Below, piece after piece: positions 19,462 through 28,533 of a DNA stretch of 64,000 nt. Under the pieces are notes generated by a model. The model did no database searches and was not told the origin of the DNA. It was given only the letters and a program-made list of their open reading frames with translations. The stretch covers positions 2,294,001 to 2,358,000 of the forward strand of contig JACHMT010000001.1 of assembly GCA_014208095.1 (NCBI GenBank), written 5' to 3'. Numbering within the stretch: the stretch's first letter is position 1; every line of letters begins with the position of its first letter. Position numbers and translations under genes: made by a program. Origin of the DNA: Actinospineispora eucalypti (lineage in GTDB: Bacteria; Actinomycetota; Actinomycetes; Mycobacteriales; Pseudonocardiaceae).

Positions 19462-19870
19462 ATGCTCACCGATCGGGAGGATTGGGCGCCGGGGGAGCGC
19501 GCGCGGGCCGCGCTTCTCGGCGCCCTGCTGTGCGCGGCCGTGCTGTACCCGCTGCGCCAGCACCCGCGGCTTCAACCAGGTCCGGCACCAGCTGTCCCGG
19601 CCGGCCAAGGGGTCCGGGGGCGAGTCGTTCGCGCGGGAGCTGGCGGCCCGGCTCGCCGTGCACCCCGAGTACCGCGACCTGGTGCGGGTGGAGCTTGTCC
19701 TCGGCGAGTTCGACCTGGACAACTGCATGCTCAGCGGCGAGGTGCGGGGGCGGGAGACCGTGCTCGCCGAGGCCGAGGCACCGGCGGCCGAGAAGCCGGT
19801 GCTGGTATATCTGGATAGGACGCCAACCAACCCCGGGAGACAGCCGAACCTCGATGGACGACCCCGCTAG
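19462..19870 (+). pseudogene. Broken paralogue of the 22320 gene
   Basis: The ATG frame reads WAPGERARAALLGALLCAA and YPLRQHPR, matching WSAGERVWSR...YPLRQWLRP of the intact gene at 22320. Near 19560-19568 about 50 codons are missing, including the whole PMFS segment, and the homology resumes in another frame (GFNQVRHQLSR, LVRVELVLGEFDLDNCML, VLAEAEAPA), ending in a stop at 19870. So it is a paralogue inactivated by a frame-breaking deletion, just upstream of the CNNM pair. Confidence 0.8.
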
Positions 19871-19876
19871 ACCGGT

Positions 19877-21217
19877 GTGGTTGCCGTGAGCACGGCCGTC
19901 GACGTTTTGCTCGGTGTGCTGGCGGTGTTCGCCATCACGGTGTTGACCGGCTACTTCGTCGCGCAGGAGTTCGCGTACACGGCCGTGGACCGGTCCCGGC
20001 TGCGGGCCAGGGCGGGCGAGGGCGACACCGGTGCCCGGCGCGCGCTGGGGGTGACCCGGCGGACCAGCTTCATGCTCTCCGGTGCGCAGCTGGGCATCAC
20101 GGTCACCGGCCTGGTGGTCGGCTACGTGGCCGAGCCGTTGATCGGGGTGGGCATCGGTGCGCTGCTCGGCGGGGTCGGCGTGCCGGGGGGCGTCGGGGTG
20201 GCGGTGGGTCCGGTGCTGGCGCTGCTGTTCGCCACCGTGGTGCAGATGGTGTTCGGCGAGCTGTTCCCGAAGAACCTGGCCATCGCCCGCCCGGAGCCGG
20301 TGGCCATCCGGCTGGCCGGCTCCACCGACTGGTACCTGCGGCTGTTCGGCTGGCTGGTCCGGGTCTTCGACGCGGCGTCCAACCTGCTGCTGCGCGCGGT
20401 CCGGATCAACCCGGTGCACGACGTCGAGCAGGTGGCCACCGCGCGCGACCTCGAGGCGATCATCGACCGGTCCCGCGAGGTCGGCGAGCTGCCCGCCGGG
20501 CTGTCCACCGTGCTGGACCGGGTGCTGGACTTCACCGAGCACACCGCCCGCGCCGCGATGATCCCGCGCCCCCGGGTCGCCACCGCCGGCGCCGACGAGC
20601 CGGTGCGCGCGCTGATCGCGCGGATGGGGTCCGGGCACTCGCGCTACCCGGTGGTCGGTGCCGGGGTGGACGACGTGGTCGGCGTGGTGTGCCTGCGGGA
20701 CGTGCTGGCCCTGCCGGCGGACGGGCTGGACCGGCCACTGCGCGAGGTGGCGCGCACCCCGGTACTGGTGCCCGGGTCGCTGCCGCTGCCCGAGGTGCTG
20801 CGGCGGCTGCGCGAGGCCGACGACGAGTTCGCCTGCGTGGTGGACGAGTACGGCGGGCTGGCCGGGGTGATCACCGTGGAGGACATCGCGGAGGAGCTGG
20901 TCGGGGAGATCACCGACGAGCACGACCCGCCGGACGCGTGGGAACGCCGGGTGACCGGCCATACCGGCTGGTCGGTGGACGGGTCGATGCACGTGGACGA
21001 GGTCTCCCGGCTGATCGACCGCGACCTGCCGCCCGGCGACTACCAGACCATCGGCGGCCTGGTGACGGCCGAGCTGGGCCGGCTGCCCGCGCCGGGGGAC
21101 GCGGTCACCATCGTGCTGGCCGGTGAGCGGCCTCGCGGCCTGGTGGCCCGGGTGTGCACGGTGCAGCGGCGGGTGCCGGGCACCGTGGAGCTGCACTGGG
21201 CGGTGGCGCCCCGATGA
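19877..21217 (+). CDS. CNNM/CorC-type transporter (DUF21-CBS pair)
   Basis: 446 residues: DUF21 membrane domain (~5-190; four hydrophobic helices with VQMVFGELFPKNLAIARP), two CBS domains (~215-340, including CVVDEYGGLAGVITVEDIAEELVGEI) and the small C-terminal CorC/HlyC domain (~355-440). Proteins of this class are linked to Mg2+/Co2+ efflux and are often labelled hemolysin-like. GTG at 19877 or 19889 could start it. Its stop overlaps the ATG of a second DUF21 protein, suggesting a heteromeric pair. Confidence 0.92.
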   Translation: MVAVSTAVDVLLGVLAVFAITVLTGYFVAQEFAYTAVDRSRLRARAGEGDTGARRALGVTRRTSFMLSGAQLGITVTGLVVGYVAEPLIGVGIGALLGGVGVPGGVGVAVGPVLALLFATVVQMVFGELFPKNLAIARPEPVAIRLAGSTDWYLRLFGWLVRVFDAASNLLLRAVRINPVHDVEQVATARDLEAIIDRSREVGELPAGLSTVLDRVLDFTEHTARAAMIPRPRVATAGADEPVRALIARMGSGHSRYPVVGAGVDDVVGVVCLRDVLALPADGLDRPLREVARTPVLVPGSLPLPEVLRRLREADDEFACVVDEYGGLAGVITVEDIAEELVGEITDEHDPPDAWERRVTGHTGWSVDGSMHVDEVSRLIDRDLPPGDYQTIGGLVTAELGRLPAPGDAVTIVLAGERPRGLVARVCTVQRRVPGTVELHWAVAPR

Positions 21218-22221
21218 GCGGCGCGCTCGCCCTGGCCGTGGCCGCCACGCTGATCGTGCTCAGCGCGTTCTTCGTCGCGGTGGAGTTCGCGCTGGTCACC
21301 GCGCGCCGGCACCGGTTGGAGGACGCGGCGGCGAACAGCGCCGCGGCCCGGGCCGCGCTGCGCGCCTCGCGCGAGCTGTCCCTGGTGCTTGCCGGTTCGC
21401 AGCTGGGCATCACCCTATGCACGCTGGGCCTCGGAGCGGTGGCCAAGCCGGCGGTGCACGACCTGCTGACCCCGCTGCTCGCCTCCTGGGGCCTGCCGGA
21501 GGCCACCGCCGACGTGGCCGCCTTCGTGCTGGCGCTGGCCGTGGTGACCCTGCTGCACCTGGTGGTCGGCGAGATGGCGCCCAAGTCGTGGGCGATCGCC
21601 CACCCGGAGCGCGCCGCGATCTGGCTGGCGCTGCCCATGGGGGCGTTCATGCGCGCCACGCGACCGCTCCTGACCTTGATGAACGACCTGGCCAACCGGT
21701 GCCTGCGCCTGGTGGGCGTCGCCCCGGTCGAGGAGATGGCCGCCGGACACAACCCGGCCACGCTGCGGGAGCTGGTGGACCACTCGGCGGCGGCCGGCGC
21801 GCTGGACACCGAGCGCCGGGACCGCATGGTCGCCGCGATGGACCTGGAGCAGGCCACGCTGGCCAGCGTGACCCGCCCGCTCGCCTCGGTGAGCGGGGTT
21901 CGCGCCACCGACCCGGTCGCCGTGGTCCGGGACGTCGCCCGGGACACCGGTCACCTGCGCCTGGTGGTGTGGCCGGCGGACAGGTCCGGGGATCCGGTGG
22001 GCATGGTGCACGTGCGGGATACGCTCACCGCCGACCCGGCGACCACCGCGGGTGACGTGATGCGCCCGCTGCTCACCCTGGCCGCCGGTACTCCGGTCTA
22101 CGCCGCGCTGGCCACGCTGCGCGCCCGGCACAGCCAGTTCGCCATGGTCCGGGACGGCGCCGAGCCGCTGGGCCTGGTCACCATGCAGGACCTGCTGGAC
22201 CGGTTGCTCCCGGTGGGCTGA
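21214..22221 (+). CDS. Second CNNM-type transporter
   Basis: 335 residues starting at ATG 21214, overlapping the upstream stop. DUF21 domain (~1-190; FFVAVEFALVTARRHRLED, LHLVVGEMAPKSWAIAHPE) and a CBS region (~205-330), but no C-terminal CorC domain, so shorter than its partner. Tandem long and short DUF21-CBS genes are common in actinobacteria. Likely cation transport or homeostasis at the inner membrane. Confidence 0.9.
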   Translation: MSGALALAVAATLIVLSAFFVAVEFALVTARRHRLEDAAANSAAARAALRASRELSLVLAGSQLGITLCTLGLGAVAKPAVHDLLTPLLASWGLPEATADVAAFVLALAVVTLLHLVVGEMAPKSWAIAHPERAAIWLALPMGAFMRATRPLLTLMNDLANRCLRLVGVAPVEEMAAGHNPATLRELVDHSAAAGALDTERRDRMVAAMDLEQATLASVTRPLASVSGVRATDPVAVVRDVARDTGHLRLVVWPADRSGDPVGMVHVRDTLTADPATTAGDVMRPLLTLAAGTPVYAALATLRARHSQFAMVRDGAEPLGLVTMQDLLDRLLPVG

Positions 22222-22319
22222 CGAACCTGACGTTTCGGTGACGTTCTTTCGCCCGGCAGTACCATTGCCCGCCCTCCCGTGGTTAGAGCCGGTTAGTGAA
22301 CCTTGAGGGAGGCGCGCGA

Positions 22320-22820
22320 ATGACCGGGCACGGATGGTCCGCCGGTGAGCGGGTTTGGTCACGGGTGGCGACGGCGGCGGTGGTCGGTGCGGCGCTGTAT
22401 CCACTGCGCCAGTGGCTGCGCCCCGAGGACCGGCGCCGGGACGGTTTCCCGCTGTCCTACTACCCGATGTTCAGTGCGCGGCGCGGCAAGTACGGCTACG
22501 TGACGTACGTGGAGGCGGAGCGCGGTGACGGTTCCCGCTACACGGTGCCGCTGAGCGTGCTCGGCTCCGGCGGGGCCAACCAGATCCGCCGGCAGATCTT
22601 CCGGGTGGCGGTGCGGCAGGGGCGCCCCGAGGACTACGCGCGGCTGGCGGCGGAACAGGTGGCCCGGCATCCCAAGCACACCGACGTGGTGCGGGTGCGG
22701 GTGGTGCGCGGCAAGTTCGACCTGGATGCCTGCCTGCTGCAGCGCGAGGTGAGCGGCGAGATCCGCCTGCTCGCCGAGGCCGAGGTGTCGAGGACCCAGG
22801 CGAAGGAGCCGGTGGCGTGA
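22320..22820 (+). CDS. Membrane-anchored partner of the HTTM protein
   Basis: 166 residues, start ATG 22320 after GAGGGAGG. One N-terminal hydrophobic segment (RVATAAVVGAALYPLRQWL) precedes a soluble domain containing LSYYPMFSARRGKYGYVTYV, the PMFS-type motif found downstream of HTTM membrane domains. The gene overlaps the HTTM gene (GTGA), so the two are co-translated. It corresponds to the soluble tail of the fused protein at 13095 and has a broken paralogue at 19462. Biochemical role unknown. Confidence 0.75.
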   Translation: MTGHGWSAGERVWSRVATAAVVGAALYPLRQWLRPEDRRRDGFPLSYYPMFSARRGKYGYVTYVEAERGDGSRYTVPLSVLGSGGANQIRRQIFRVAVRQGRPEDYARLAAEQVARHPKHTDVVRVRVVRGKFDLDACLLQREVSGEIRLLAEAEVSRTQAKEPVA

Positions 22821-23695
22821 AGCGGGAGCAGTCGGCGCCGGCCCGGCGGCTCGGCCTGGTGCGTGCGGTTGTCGGCGGCTACACACTGGTCTACCTGCTG
22901 AAACAGCGCAAGAAGTTCCGCAGGCTGGGCCGGACCGACCCGTCGCTGTTCGCCCCGGTCGGGCCGGTGTGCGCGCTGCGCAAGCCGCTGCCCGCCCCGG
23001 TCGCCGACGCGCTGCTGGACGCCACCGTGGCCAGCTCCGCGCTGTTCACCCTGGGCACCGGGCACCGGCTGGTCGGCCCGCTGCACTCGGCCCTGCTGAC
23101 CTGGACGCTGTCCTACCGCAACTCCTGGTCGATGGTCTACCACAGCGAGAACACGCTGGTCCTGCACACCTTGCTGCTCGGGGCCAGCCGGGCGGCGGAC
23201 GCCGTCTCGCTCGACGCGCTTGCCCGCCGCACGCCCGCCGGGCCCGCCCACCCGCGCTACGAGTGGCCGCTGCGCGCCATGCGGGCCGCCTCCGCCGCCA
23301 CCTACCTGCTGGCCGGCGTGGCCAAGGTGGCCGGCCCGAGCGGCTGGTCCTGGGTGGACGGCGCCGGCATGCGCCGCCAGGTGGCCATCGACCGGGTGCG
23401 CAAGGACGTGTTCGGCTCCGCGCGCGGGTCCACCGCCGCCTACCAGCTCTACCGGCACCAGCACCTGTTCACCGCGTTCGCCGTCGGCTCGCTGGCGCTG
23501 GAGATGGGTGCGCCGCTCGGCCTGGTGCACCCCAAGGCCGGCCGGCTGTGGGCGGTCGCCACCTTCGGCATGCACTGGGGCATCCGGGTGATCATGGGCA
23601 TCCGGTTCCGCTACCAGCTGTCCGGGGCCTCGTTCGCGCCCTGGCTGGAGCTGGAGAAGCTGGCGGGCCTCGCGAAGTGGCTGGGAAGGCGCTGA
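22817..23695 (+). CDS. HTTM-domain membrane protein
   Basis: 292 residues with about six hydrophobic helices. Recognised as HTTM-like from SYRNSWSMVYHSENTLVLHT (His/Asn-rich second helix) and ATYLLAGVAKVAGPSGWSWVDG, which corresponds to the lysine-containing Y-x-x-(A/G)-x-x-K motif of this superfamily. It follows the PMFS-motif gene with a 4-nt overlap. In eukaryotes the fold includes gamma-carboxylases; most bacterial members have no known substrate. Confidence 0.8.
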   Translation: MKREQSAPARRLGLVRAVVGGYTLVYLLKQRKKFRRLGRTDPSLFAPVGPVCALRKPLPAPVADALLDATVASSALFTLGTGHRLVGPLHSALLTWTLSYRNSWSMVYHSENTLVLHTLLLGASRAADAVSLDALARRTPAGPAHPRYEWPLRAMRAASAATYLLAGVAKVAGPSGWSWVDGAGMRRQVAIDRVRKDVFGSARGSTAAYQLYRHQHLFTAFAVGSLALEMGAPLGLVHPKAGRLWAVATFGMHWGIRVIMGIRFRYQLSGASFAPWLELEKLAGLAKWLGRR

Positions 23696-23740
23696 CAAAC
23701 AGCTCCGGTCCGTCGTCGCGATGGTGGTAAGGCTGTTTCC

Positions 23741-24520
23741 GTGGACAAATCCGTGGTGGTGGCCGAGGTGATCCGGAACGGTTACCCGGAGAGCCACCAC
23801 ACCGGCTCGGTGGTGGTGACCGCGCCCGACGGCACGGTCGAATGGTCGGTCGGCGAGGTTGCCCGGCCGATGTTCCCCCGGTCGGTGAACAAACCGATGC
23901 AGGCGCTCGGCATGCTCCGCGCCGGCCTGCGGCTGGACGGCGAGCTGCTCGCGCTGGCCGCCGGGTCGCACGCCGGCGAACCGATCCACGTGGCCGGCGT
24001 GCGGCGGATGCTGGCCAGCGTGGGGCTGCCGGAGAAGGCACTGCGCAACCCGCGCGCGTACCCGTACGACGGCAAGGCCCGCAACGACTGGGTGCGCGAG
24101 GGCAACCGCCGGGCCAGGGTCACCATGACCTGTTCCGGCAAGCACGCCGCCATGCTGATGACCTGCGTGGCCAACGGGTGGCCGACGGTCGGCTACCTGG
24201 ACCCGGATCACCCGGTGCAGCTGGCCATCCGCGAGACGGTGGAGGAGTACGCCGGCGAGCGGGTGGCCTCGGTCGCGGTGGACGGCTGCGGCGCGCCGTT
24301 GCTGGCGATCAGCCTGGCCGGGCTGTCCCGGGCGTTCGGGCGGCTGGCGAAGATCAATGACGGGGCGGCCCGGGCCCGCCCGGTGGTGCTCGCGGCCACC
24401 CTGCAGCGCCTCGGCCTGGACGGCCCGGAGATCCGCAACCAGCGGGAGCGGCCCATCCGGGGCGGCCGGCGTCCGGTCGGGGTGATCCGGCCGGGGCCGG
24501 CGCTGGCTGTGGTTGACTGA
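23741..24520 (+). CDS. Asparaginase II family protein with internal deletion
   Basis: 259 residues, versus roughly 310-330 for relatives. N-terminal motifs are intact: EVIRNGYPESHHTGSVVVT, FPRSVNKPMQALGML, AAGSHAGEPIHV, TCSGKHAAML and VDGCGAPLLAISLAGLSRAF. The sequence then jumps from FGRLA straight to KINDGAARARPVVLAATLQR. By comparison with the family, about 60 residues containing the GTGRxxTxLM and KDGAEGV segments are missing, in frame. The enzyme is therefore probably inactive or altered. GTG start at 23741; TAAGGC just upstream may be a -10. Confidence 0.8.
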   Translation: MDKSVVVAEVIRNGYPESHHTGSVVVTAPDGTVEWSVGEVARPMFPRSVNKPMQALGMLRAGLRLDGELLALAAGSHAGEPIHVAGVRRMLASVGLPEKALRNPRAYPYDGKARNDWVREGNRRARVTMTCSGKHAAMLMTCVANGWPTVGYLDPDHPVQLAIRETVEEYAGERVASVAVDGCGAPLLAISLAGLSRAFGRLAKINDGAARARPVVLAATLQRLGLDGPEIRNQRERPIRGGRRPVGVIRPGPALAVVD

Positions 24521-24530
24521 CCGGCGGCCC

Positions 24531-25229
24531 ATGGAAACCAGAATCCTGCTCATCGAGGACGACTCCCGGATCAGGGAGGCACTGGCCCTCGCGCTGGCCG
24601 ACGAGGGCTTCACGATCATCCCCGCCGCGTCCGGCGAGGCCGGCCTGGCCCGGCTGGAGTCCGACAATGTGCAGGTCGTGCTGCTGGACCTGATGCTGCC
24701 GGGCATCGACGGGCTGACCGTGTGCCGCCGGCTGCGCGCCGGCGGGGACCTGCCGATCATCGTGATCACCGCCCGCTCGGACACCGCCGACGTGATCGAC
24801 GGCCTGGAGGCTGGCGCGGACGACTACGTGACCAAGCCGCTGGTGGCCAGCGAGCTGGCGGCCCGGATCCGGGCGCTGCTGCGCCGGCACCGCTCGTACC
24901 GCCCGCGCGAGGCGGCGGAGTCGGAGGCGCGGCTGTCGGTCGGTGACGTGGAGATCTTCCCGGAGCGCGGGCTGGTCCGGCGGGCGGGCAGCGACGTGCA
25001 CCTGACCCGCACCGAGTTCCGGCTGCTGCTGGAACTGGTGAACGCGGCCGGCCGGATCGTCACCCGGGAGGAGCTGCTGCACCGGATCTGGGGCTACGAC
25101 TACTTCGGCGACACCCGGCTGCTGGACGTGCACATCCGGCGGCTGCGCCGGAAGATCGAGGCGAACCCGGACGCCCCCAAGCTGGTGACTACGGTGCGCG
25201 GGGTGGGGTACCAGGCGCAGCGGTCATGA
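24531..25229 (+). CDS. OmpR-family response regulator
   Basis: 232 residues. Receiver domain with acidic pair D10-D11, phospho-acceptor D53 (VVLLDLMLPGIDG), switch Thr in VITARS and Lys in YVTKPL. C-terminal winged helix with HLTRTEFRLLLELVNAAGRI and GYDYFGDTRLLDVHIRRLRR. ATG 24531 is chosen over an upstream TTG because it opens METRILLIEDD directly. The stop overlaps the kinase start. The type resembles envelope-stress regulators such as CseB, but the regulon is not visible here. Confidence 0.95.
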   Translation: METRILLIEDDSRIREALALALADEGFTIIPAASGEAGLARLESDNVQVVLLDLMLPGIDGLTVCRRLRAGGDLPIIVITARSDTADVIDGLEAGADDYVTKPLVASELAARIRALLRRHRSYRPREAAESEARLSVGDVEIFPERGLVRRAGSDVHLTRTEFRLLLELVNAAGRIVTREELLHRIWGYDYFGDTRLLDVHIRRLRRKIEANPDAPKLVTTVRGVGYQAQRS

Positions 25230-26656
25230 CCGCCTTCCTGCCCGGGCGTTCCCGCCGGCGCGCTGGGCCGGGCGCCCGGTTCGGCGCCCGGCGGAAACAC
25301 AGCCGGCTGCCGTTGCGCTGGCGGGTGGCGGTGGCGTTCGCGCTGACCTCGCTGCTGGTCACCGGGCTCCTCGCGCTGATCACCTGGAACCTGGCCTCCA
25401 ACTTCATGCTGGACCAGGAGCGGCGCAGCGCGACGGGGCAGGCGACCACCAACGTCCAGCTGGTGCGCAGCTACCTGCGGCGCACCGCCGCGGACAACCC
25501 GGTCGAGGCGCTGAGCCGGCTGGACCTGGACCGGGACGCCACGCTGTTCCTGCGCACCGGCGGGCGGTGGGTGCAGCGCGGCCGGCCCATCGACATCGCC
25601 GCACTCTCCGACCGGGTGCTCGCCGATGCCGGCGTGGACACCCCGCCCCGGCGCAGCGTGATCGGTGGGCTGCCGGTGCTCACCTTCGCGCTGCCCATCC
25701 CGGAGCAGGACGCGCTCTACGTGGAGCTGTCCTCACTGGGCGAGCTGGAGCAGGCCCTGGGCTTCCTGCGCACCGTGCTGATCGCCGGCACGGGGGCCAG
25801 CGTGCTGGTCGGGCTGGGGCTCGGCCGCTGGGCCGCCCGCCAGGCGCTGCGCCCGCTGCGGGAGCTGAACGTCGCCGCCGGCCGGGTGGCCGGTGGTGAC
25901 CTGCGCGCCCGCCTGCCCGAGGACGGCGACGCCGACCTCGCCCCGCTGGCCACCACGTTCAACCAGACCACCGAGGCGCTGGAACGGCGGGTGGCCAGCG
26001 ACGCCCGGTTCGCCGGGGACGTGAGCCACGAACTGCGCTCCCCGCTGACCACCATGCTCAACGCGATCGCCGTGCTGGACCGGCGCAAGGCCGAGCTGTC
26101 CCCGGTGGCCGCGCAGGCGCTGCGGCTGCTCAGCGCCGACATCCAGCGGTTCCACCAGATGGTCATCGACCTGCTGGAGATCTCCCGGGAGCAGTCCACC
26201 ACCGACGACCGCGAGCTGGAGCCGTGCGACCTGGCGGAGCTGGTCCGGCACGCGCTGGCCGGACGTCCCGAGGAAACCCCGCTCTCCGTGCCAGGGGGCA
26301 ACCCGGTCGTGTTCGCCGACCGGCGCCGGCTGGACCGGGCGGTGGCGAACCTGCTGGACAACGCCGCGCAGCACGCCGGCGGCGCCGTCCGGGTGACCGT
26401 GCTGCGGCGCGGCGACCTGGCCCGGCTGGAAGTGGACGACGCCGGCCCGGGCATTCCCCCCGAGCTGCGCGAGCAGGTCTTCGAGCGGTTCACCAGGGGA
26501 AACCGCTCGGGCGACCGGGGCAACGGCACCGGAACCGGCTTGGGCCTCGCCCTGGTGGCCCAACACGTGCGCCGCCACCACGGCCAGGTGTGGTCGGAGG
26601 ACCGGCCGGGCGGCGGCACCCGCTTCGTCATCGAACTACCCAGCGTGCCTGACTAG
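25226..26656 (+). CDS. Sensor histidine kinase
   Basis: 476 residues, partner of the overlapping regulator. A basic N-terminus, TM1 (~33-53), an extracellular sensor domain of ~120 residues, TM2 (~178-198), HAMP (~200-255), then the phospho-acceptor His268 in DVSHELRSPLTTMLNA. The HATPase domain has N-box NLLDNAAQH, G1 DDAGPGIPPELREQVFERF and G2 GTGTGLGLALV. Probably senses an envelope signal, inferred from topology only. Confidence 0.95.
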   Translation: MTAFLPGRSRRRAGPGARFGARRKHSRLPLRWRVAVAFALTSLLVTGLLALITWNLASNFMLDQERRSATGQATTNVQLVRSYLRRTAADNPVEALSRLDLDRDATLFLRTGGRWVQRGRPIDIAALSDRVLADAGVDTPPRRSVIGGLPVLTFALPIPEQDALYVELSSLGELEQALGFLRTVLIAGTGASVLVGLGLGRWAARQALRPLRELNVAAGRVAGGDLRARLPEDGDADLAPLATTFNQTTEALERRVASDARFAGDVSHELRSPLTTMLNAIAVLDRRKAELSPVAAQALRLLSADIQRFHQMVIDLLEISREQSTTDDRELEPCDLAELVRHALAGRPEETPLSVPGGNPVVFADRRRLDRAVANLLDNAAQHAGGAVRVTVLRRGDLARLEVDDAGPGIPPELREQVFERFTRGNRSGDRGNGTGTGLGLALVAQHVRRHHGQVWSEDRPGGGTRFVIELPSVPD

Positions 26657-26674
26657 TTCGACCGCCACCGATCG

Positions 26675-26740
26675 CCGTATTGCGGGTTCTCACACTCCAT
26701 GTCGCGGGTTCGGCCAGGCTATGTCGCGGGTTTTGGCTGC
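26675..26740. repeat. 22-nt tandem repeat, locus 1
   Basis: Three head-to-tail units of exactly 22 nt built around (T)ATGTCGCGGGTT (26675-26696, 26697-26718, 26719-26740), starting 18 nt after the kinase stop. The same unit with the same period occurs five times at 45172-45281. There is no spacer, so it is not CRISPR. The interval to 27262 otherwise holds one hairpin, a degraded coding trace and a lone repeat arm. Confidence 0.7.
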
Positions 26741-26890
26741 GACTCGCCGGTGCGGGACGGGTTGGTGTCGAAGGACGGCTCGGACGGCTGGGAGTGGCTG
26801 CCCTGCCGCGGTGTTGGATCCCGGCCGCCGGCTTCATGACGGAACGTGACACACGTTCGCCGGGTTCGGTTTGGCTGATTCATCGAACAC

Positions 26891-26933
26891 GACACCAGCC
26901 TGGTCCGATCTTTGAGAAATCCAGACTGGTGTC
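26891..26933. repeat. Inverted repeat in the kinase/propeller gap
   Basis: 13-nt arms GACACCAGCCTGG and CCAGACTGGTGTC, one mismatch, 17-nt loop. It lies between the kinase stop and the convergent propeller gene; possibly a bidirectional terminator. Confidence 0.5.
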
Positions 26934-27001
26934 ACTCTCGATGGAACCTGCCCGCCGTCCCGGCCCTCCTAGTCCGCCCCCTGTGTAACACTCTGTGGTG
27001 G

Positions 27002-27192
27002 GTGCCCGCGCGCCGGCCGGGACCCGGACGCCTTCGCCGCCGCCATCGTGCGCGCCATCGAGGCGCGGCGGATGGCGCGGACGTTACCGGGTCGGCCCGC
27101 TGGCCCGGTCCCTCCCGGTGCCGCGTGCCGCGCTGCCGGACCCGCTGTTCGCCCGCACCTTCGGCCTGCCGGCGGCCCGTCGAGTGCACTGA
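27002..27192 (+). pseudogene. Degraded C-terminal coding trace
   Basis: One frame gives DPDAFAAAIVRAIEARRMAR; after a frame change the sequence continues RYRVGPLARSLPVP and LPDPLFARTFGLPAAR to a TGA. The style recalls the tail of a short-chain dehydrogenase, but the match is from memory of pattern only. No start, no intact domain. Confidence 0.25.
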
Positions 27193-27194
27193 AC

Positions 27195-27216
27195 GTTGCG
27201 TATCTCCACGCAGAGC
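27195..27216. repeat. Solo copy of the 39170-39214 palindrome arm
   Basis: 22 nt starting GTTGCGTATCTCCACG and ending CAGAGC, identical except for one base to the left arm of the 45-nt palindrome at 39170. Here only one arm is present, so no hairpin forms. Confidence 0.6.
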
Positions 27217-27262
27217 TAGAGTGCCGGCGGAGCGTGCAGAGCAGAGCGTGCAGAGCAGGGTG

Positions 27263-28474
27263 TCAGGCGGTGCCGGCGATGTTGACGATGGTGACGGTCC
27301 CGTCGTTCAGGTTGGTCACGTAGGCCTGGCGTCCGTCGGGGGCGACTGCGATGCTGGTCGGGCTCTTCCCGGTGGGAACCGAGGCGGTGATCTCCAGGGA
27401 GTCGATGTTGAGTACCTGGATGGCGTTGTCGTCCACGGTGGCCAGGTAGGCGTGTTTGCCGTCCGGGGCCAGGCTGATGTCCTGCGGGTGGCTGCCGGTG
27501 GGGATGGTCTTGATCACCTGGTTGGTGGTGGGATCCGTCGCCGTCACGGAGCTGCTGTCGTAGTTGACGTTGAGCACGAGCGGCCGGCTCGGGTGCGCGA
27601 CGATGCTGTGCGGGCTGAGACCGACCGGGACCGTGGCCAGCACCTTGTTGCTGGCGGTGTCGATGACCGACACCAGGTTGGACTCGTGGTTGGCCGCGTA
27701 CAGCCGGGTGCCGTCCTTGGAGATGTCCAGCCAGTGTGGGTTGGGGGCCACCGAGATGGTGGTCGCGACGGTGTTGGTGCTGGTGTCGATCACCGTGATC
27801 GACCCGGAGTCGTGGTTGGGCACGTACACCCACCGGCCGTCGGGAGTGACGTCCAGTGCGAACGGCCGCACCCCGGTGGGCACGGTGGCGATGAACTTGC
27901 CGGAGGCGACCTCGAGCACCCCGACGATGTTCGTCGTGCGGTCGTTGTTGAAGATGCTCACGTACGCCTTGCTGCCGTCCGGGGAGAAGGCGACGAACTG
28001 TGGCCCGCCCTGGGGTACCGGGATGGTGCCGGTCACCGTGTTGCGGGTGGTGTCGAACACGGTGATCGCCCCGGCGGCGCGGTTGGCGATGTAGGCGAAC
28101 TTCCCGTTGGGTGCGATCTCCATGTAACCCGGCGTCGGGCCGATCGGCACCGTCGCGCCGACGGCGGGCTTGGACACGCTGGCCGCGACCGTTGATCCAC
28201 GCTGGACCAGGGGAGCGCCGATCACGGCCGGTCCGGGTCCCGGCCCGGCCTGGGCCGCGTCCGGGTTCGGCGAAACGCTCGGGCCGACCAGCAGGGCGCC
28301 CACCGCGACCGCGATCGCCAGGCCGGTGACCACCAGCAGAACGATCGTGGCCCGGCGCACCGTTCCGGGCGCCAGGCGGGCGTGTTTGCCGTGTTTCTGC
28401 TCCGGCGGGGTGAGGAACTCGCTCTCGGACACGCCACCCCACGGCGTTCCGCCCTGCCGTTCGAAGTCACTCAC
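27263..28474 (-). CDS. Membrane-anchored YVTN beta-propeller protein
   Basis: 403 residues: a ~40-residue cytoplasmic N-terminus, one TM helix (~43-66, ATIVLLVVTGLAIAVAVGA), a Pro/Gly linker, then seven ~42-residue blades with the YVTN-type pattern (FAYIANRAAGAITVFDTTRN, WVYVPNHDSGSITVIDTSTN, QAYVTNLNDGTVTIVN). A type II membrane protein displaying the propeller outside the cell. Propellers of this kind bind proteins or small ligands; no catalytic residues are evident. Last of a same-strand group with Rieske, VKOR and DsbA-like genes, 59 nt after the Rieske stop. Confidence 0.88.
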   Translation of the reverse strand: MSDFERQGGTPWGGVSESEFLTPPEQKHGKHARLAPGTVRRATIVLLVVTGLAIAVAVGALLVGPSVSPNPDAAQAGPGPGPAVIGAPLVQRGSTVAASVSKPAVGATVPIGPTPGYMEIAPNGKFAYIANRAAGAITVFDTTRNTVTGTIPVPQGGPQFVAFSPDGSKAYVSIFNNDRTTNIVGVLEVASGKFIATVPTGVRPFALDVTPDGRWVYVPNHDSGSITVIDTSTNTVATTISVAPNPHWLDISKDGTRLYAANHESNLVSVIDTASNKVLATVPVGLSPHSIVAHPSRPLVLNVNYDSSSVTATDPTTNQVIKTIPTGSHPQDISLAPDGKHAYLATVDDNAIQVLNIDSLEITASVPTGKSPTSIAVAPDGRQAYVTNLNDGTVTIVNIAGTA

Positions 28475-28533
28475 CAGCGCCCACCCGCTCAGTCGTGTCG
28501 TCCCCCGGCTGGACCCGATTCGGGGTGTGAAGT

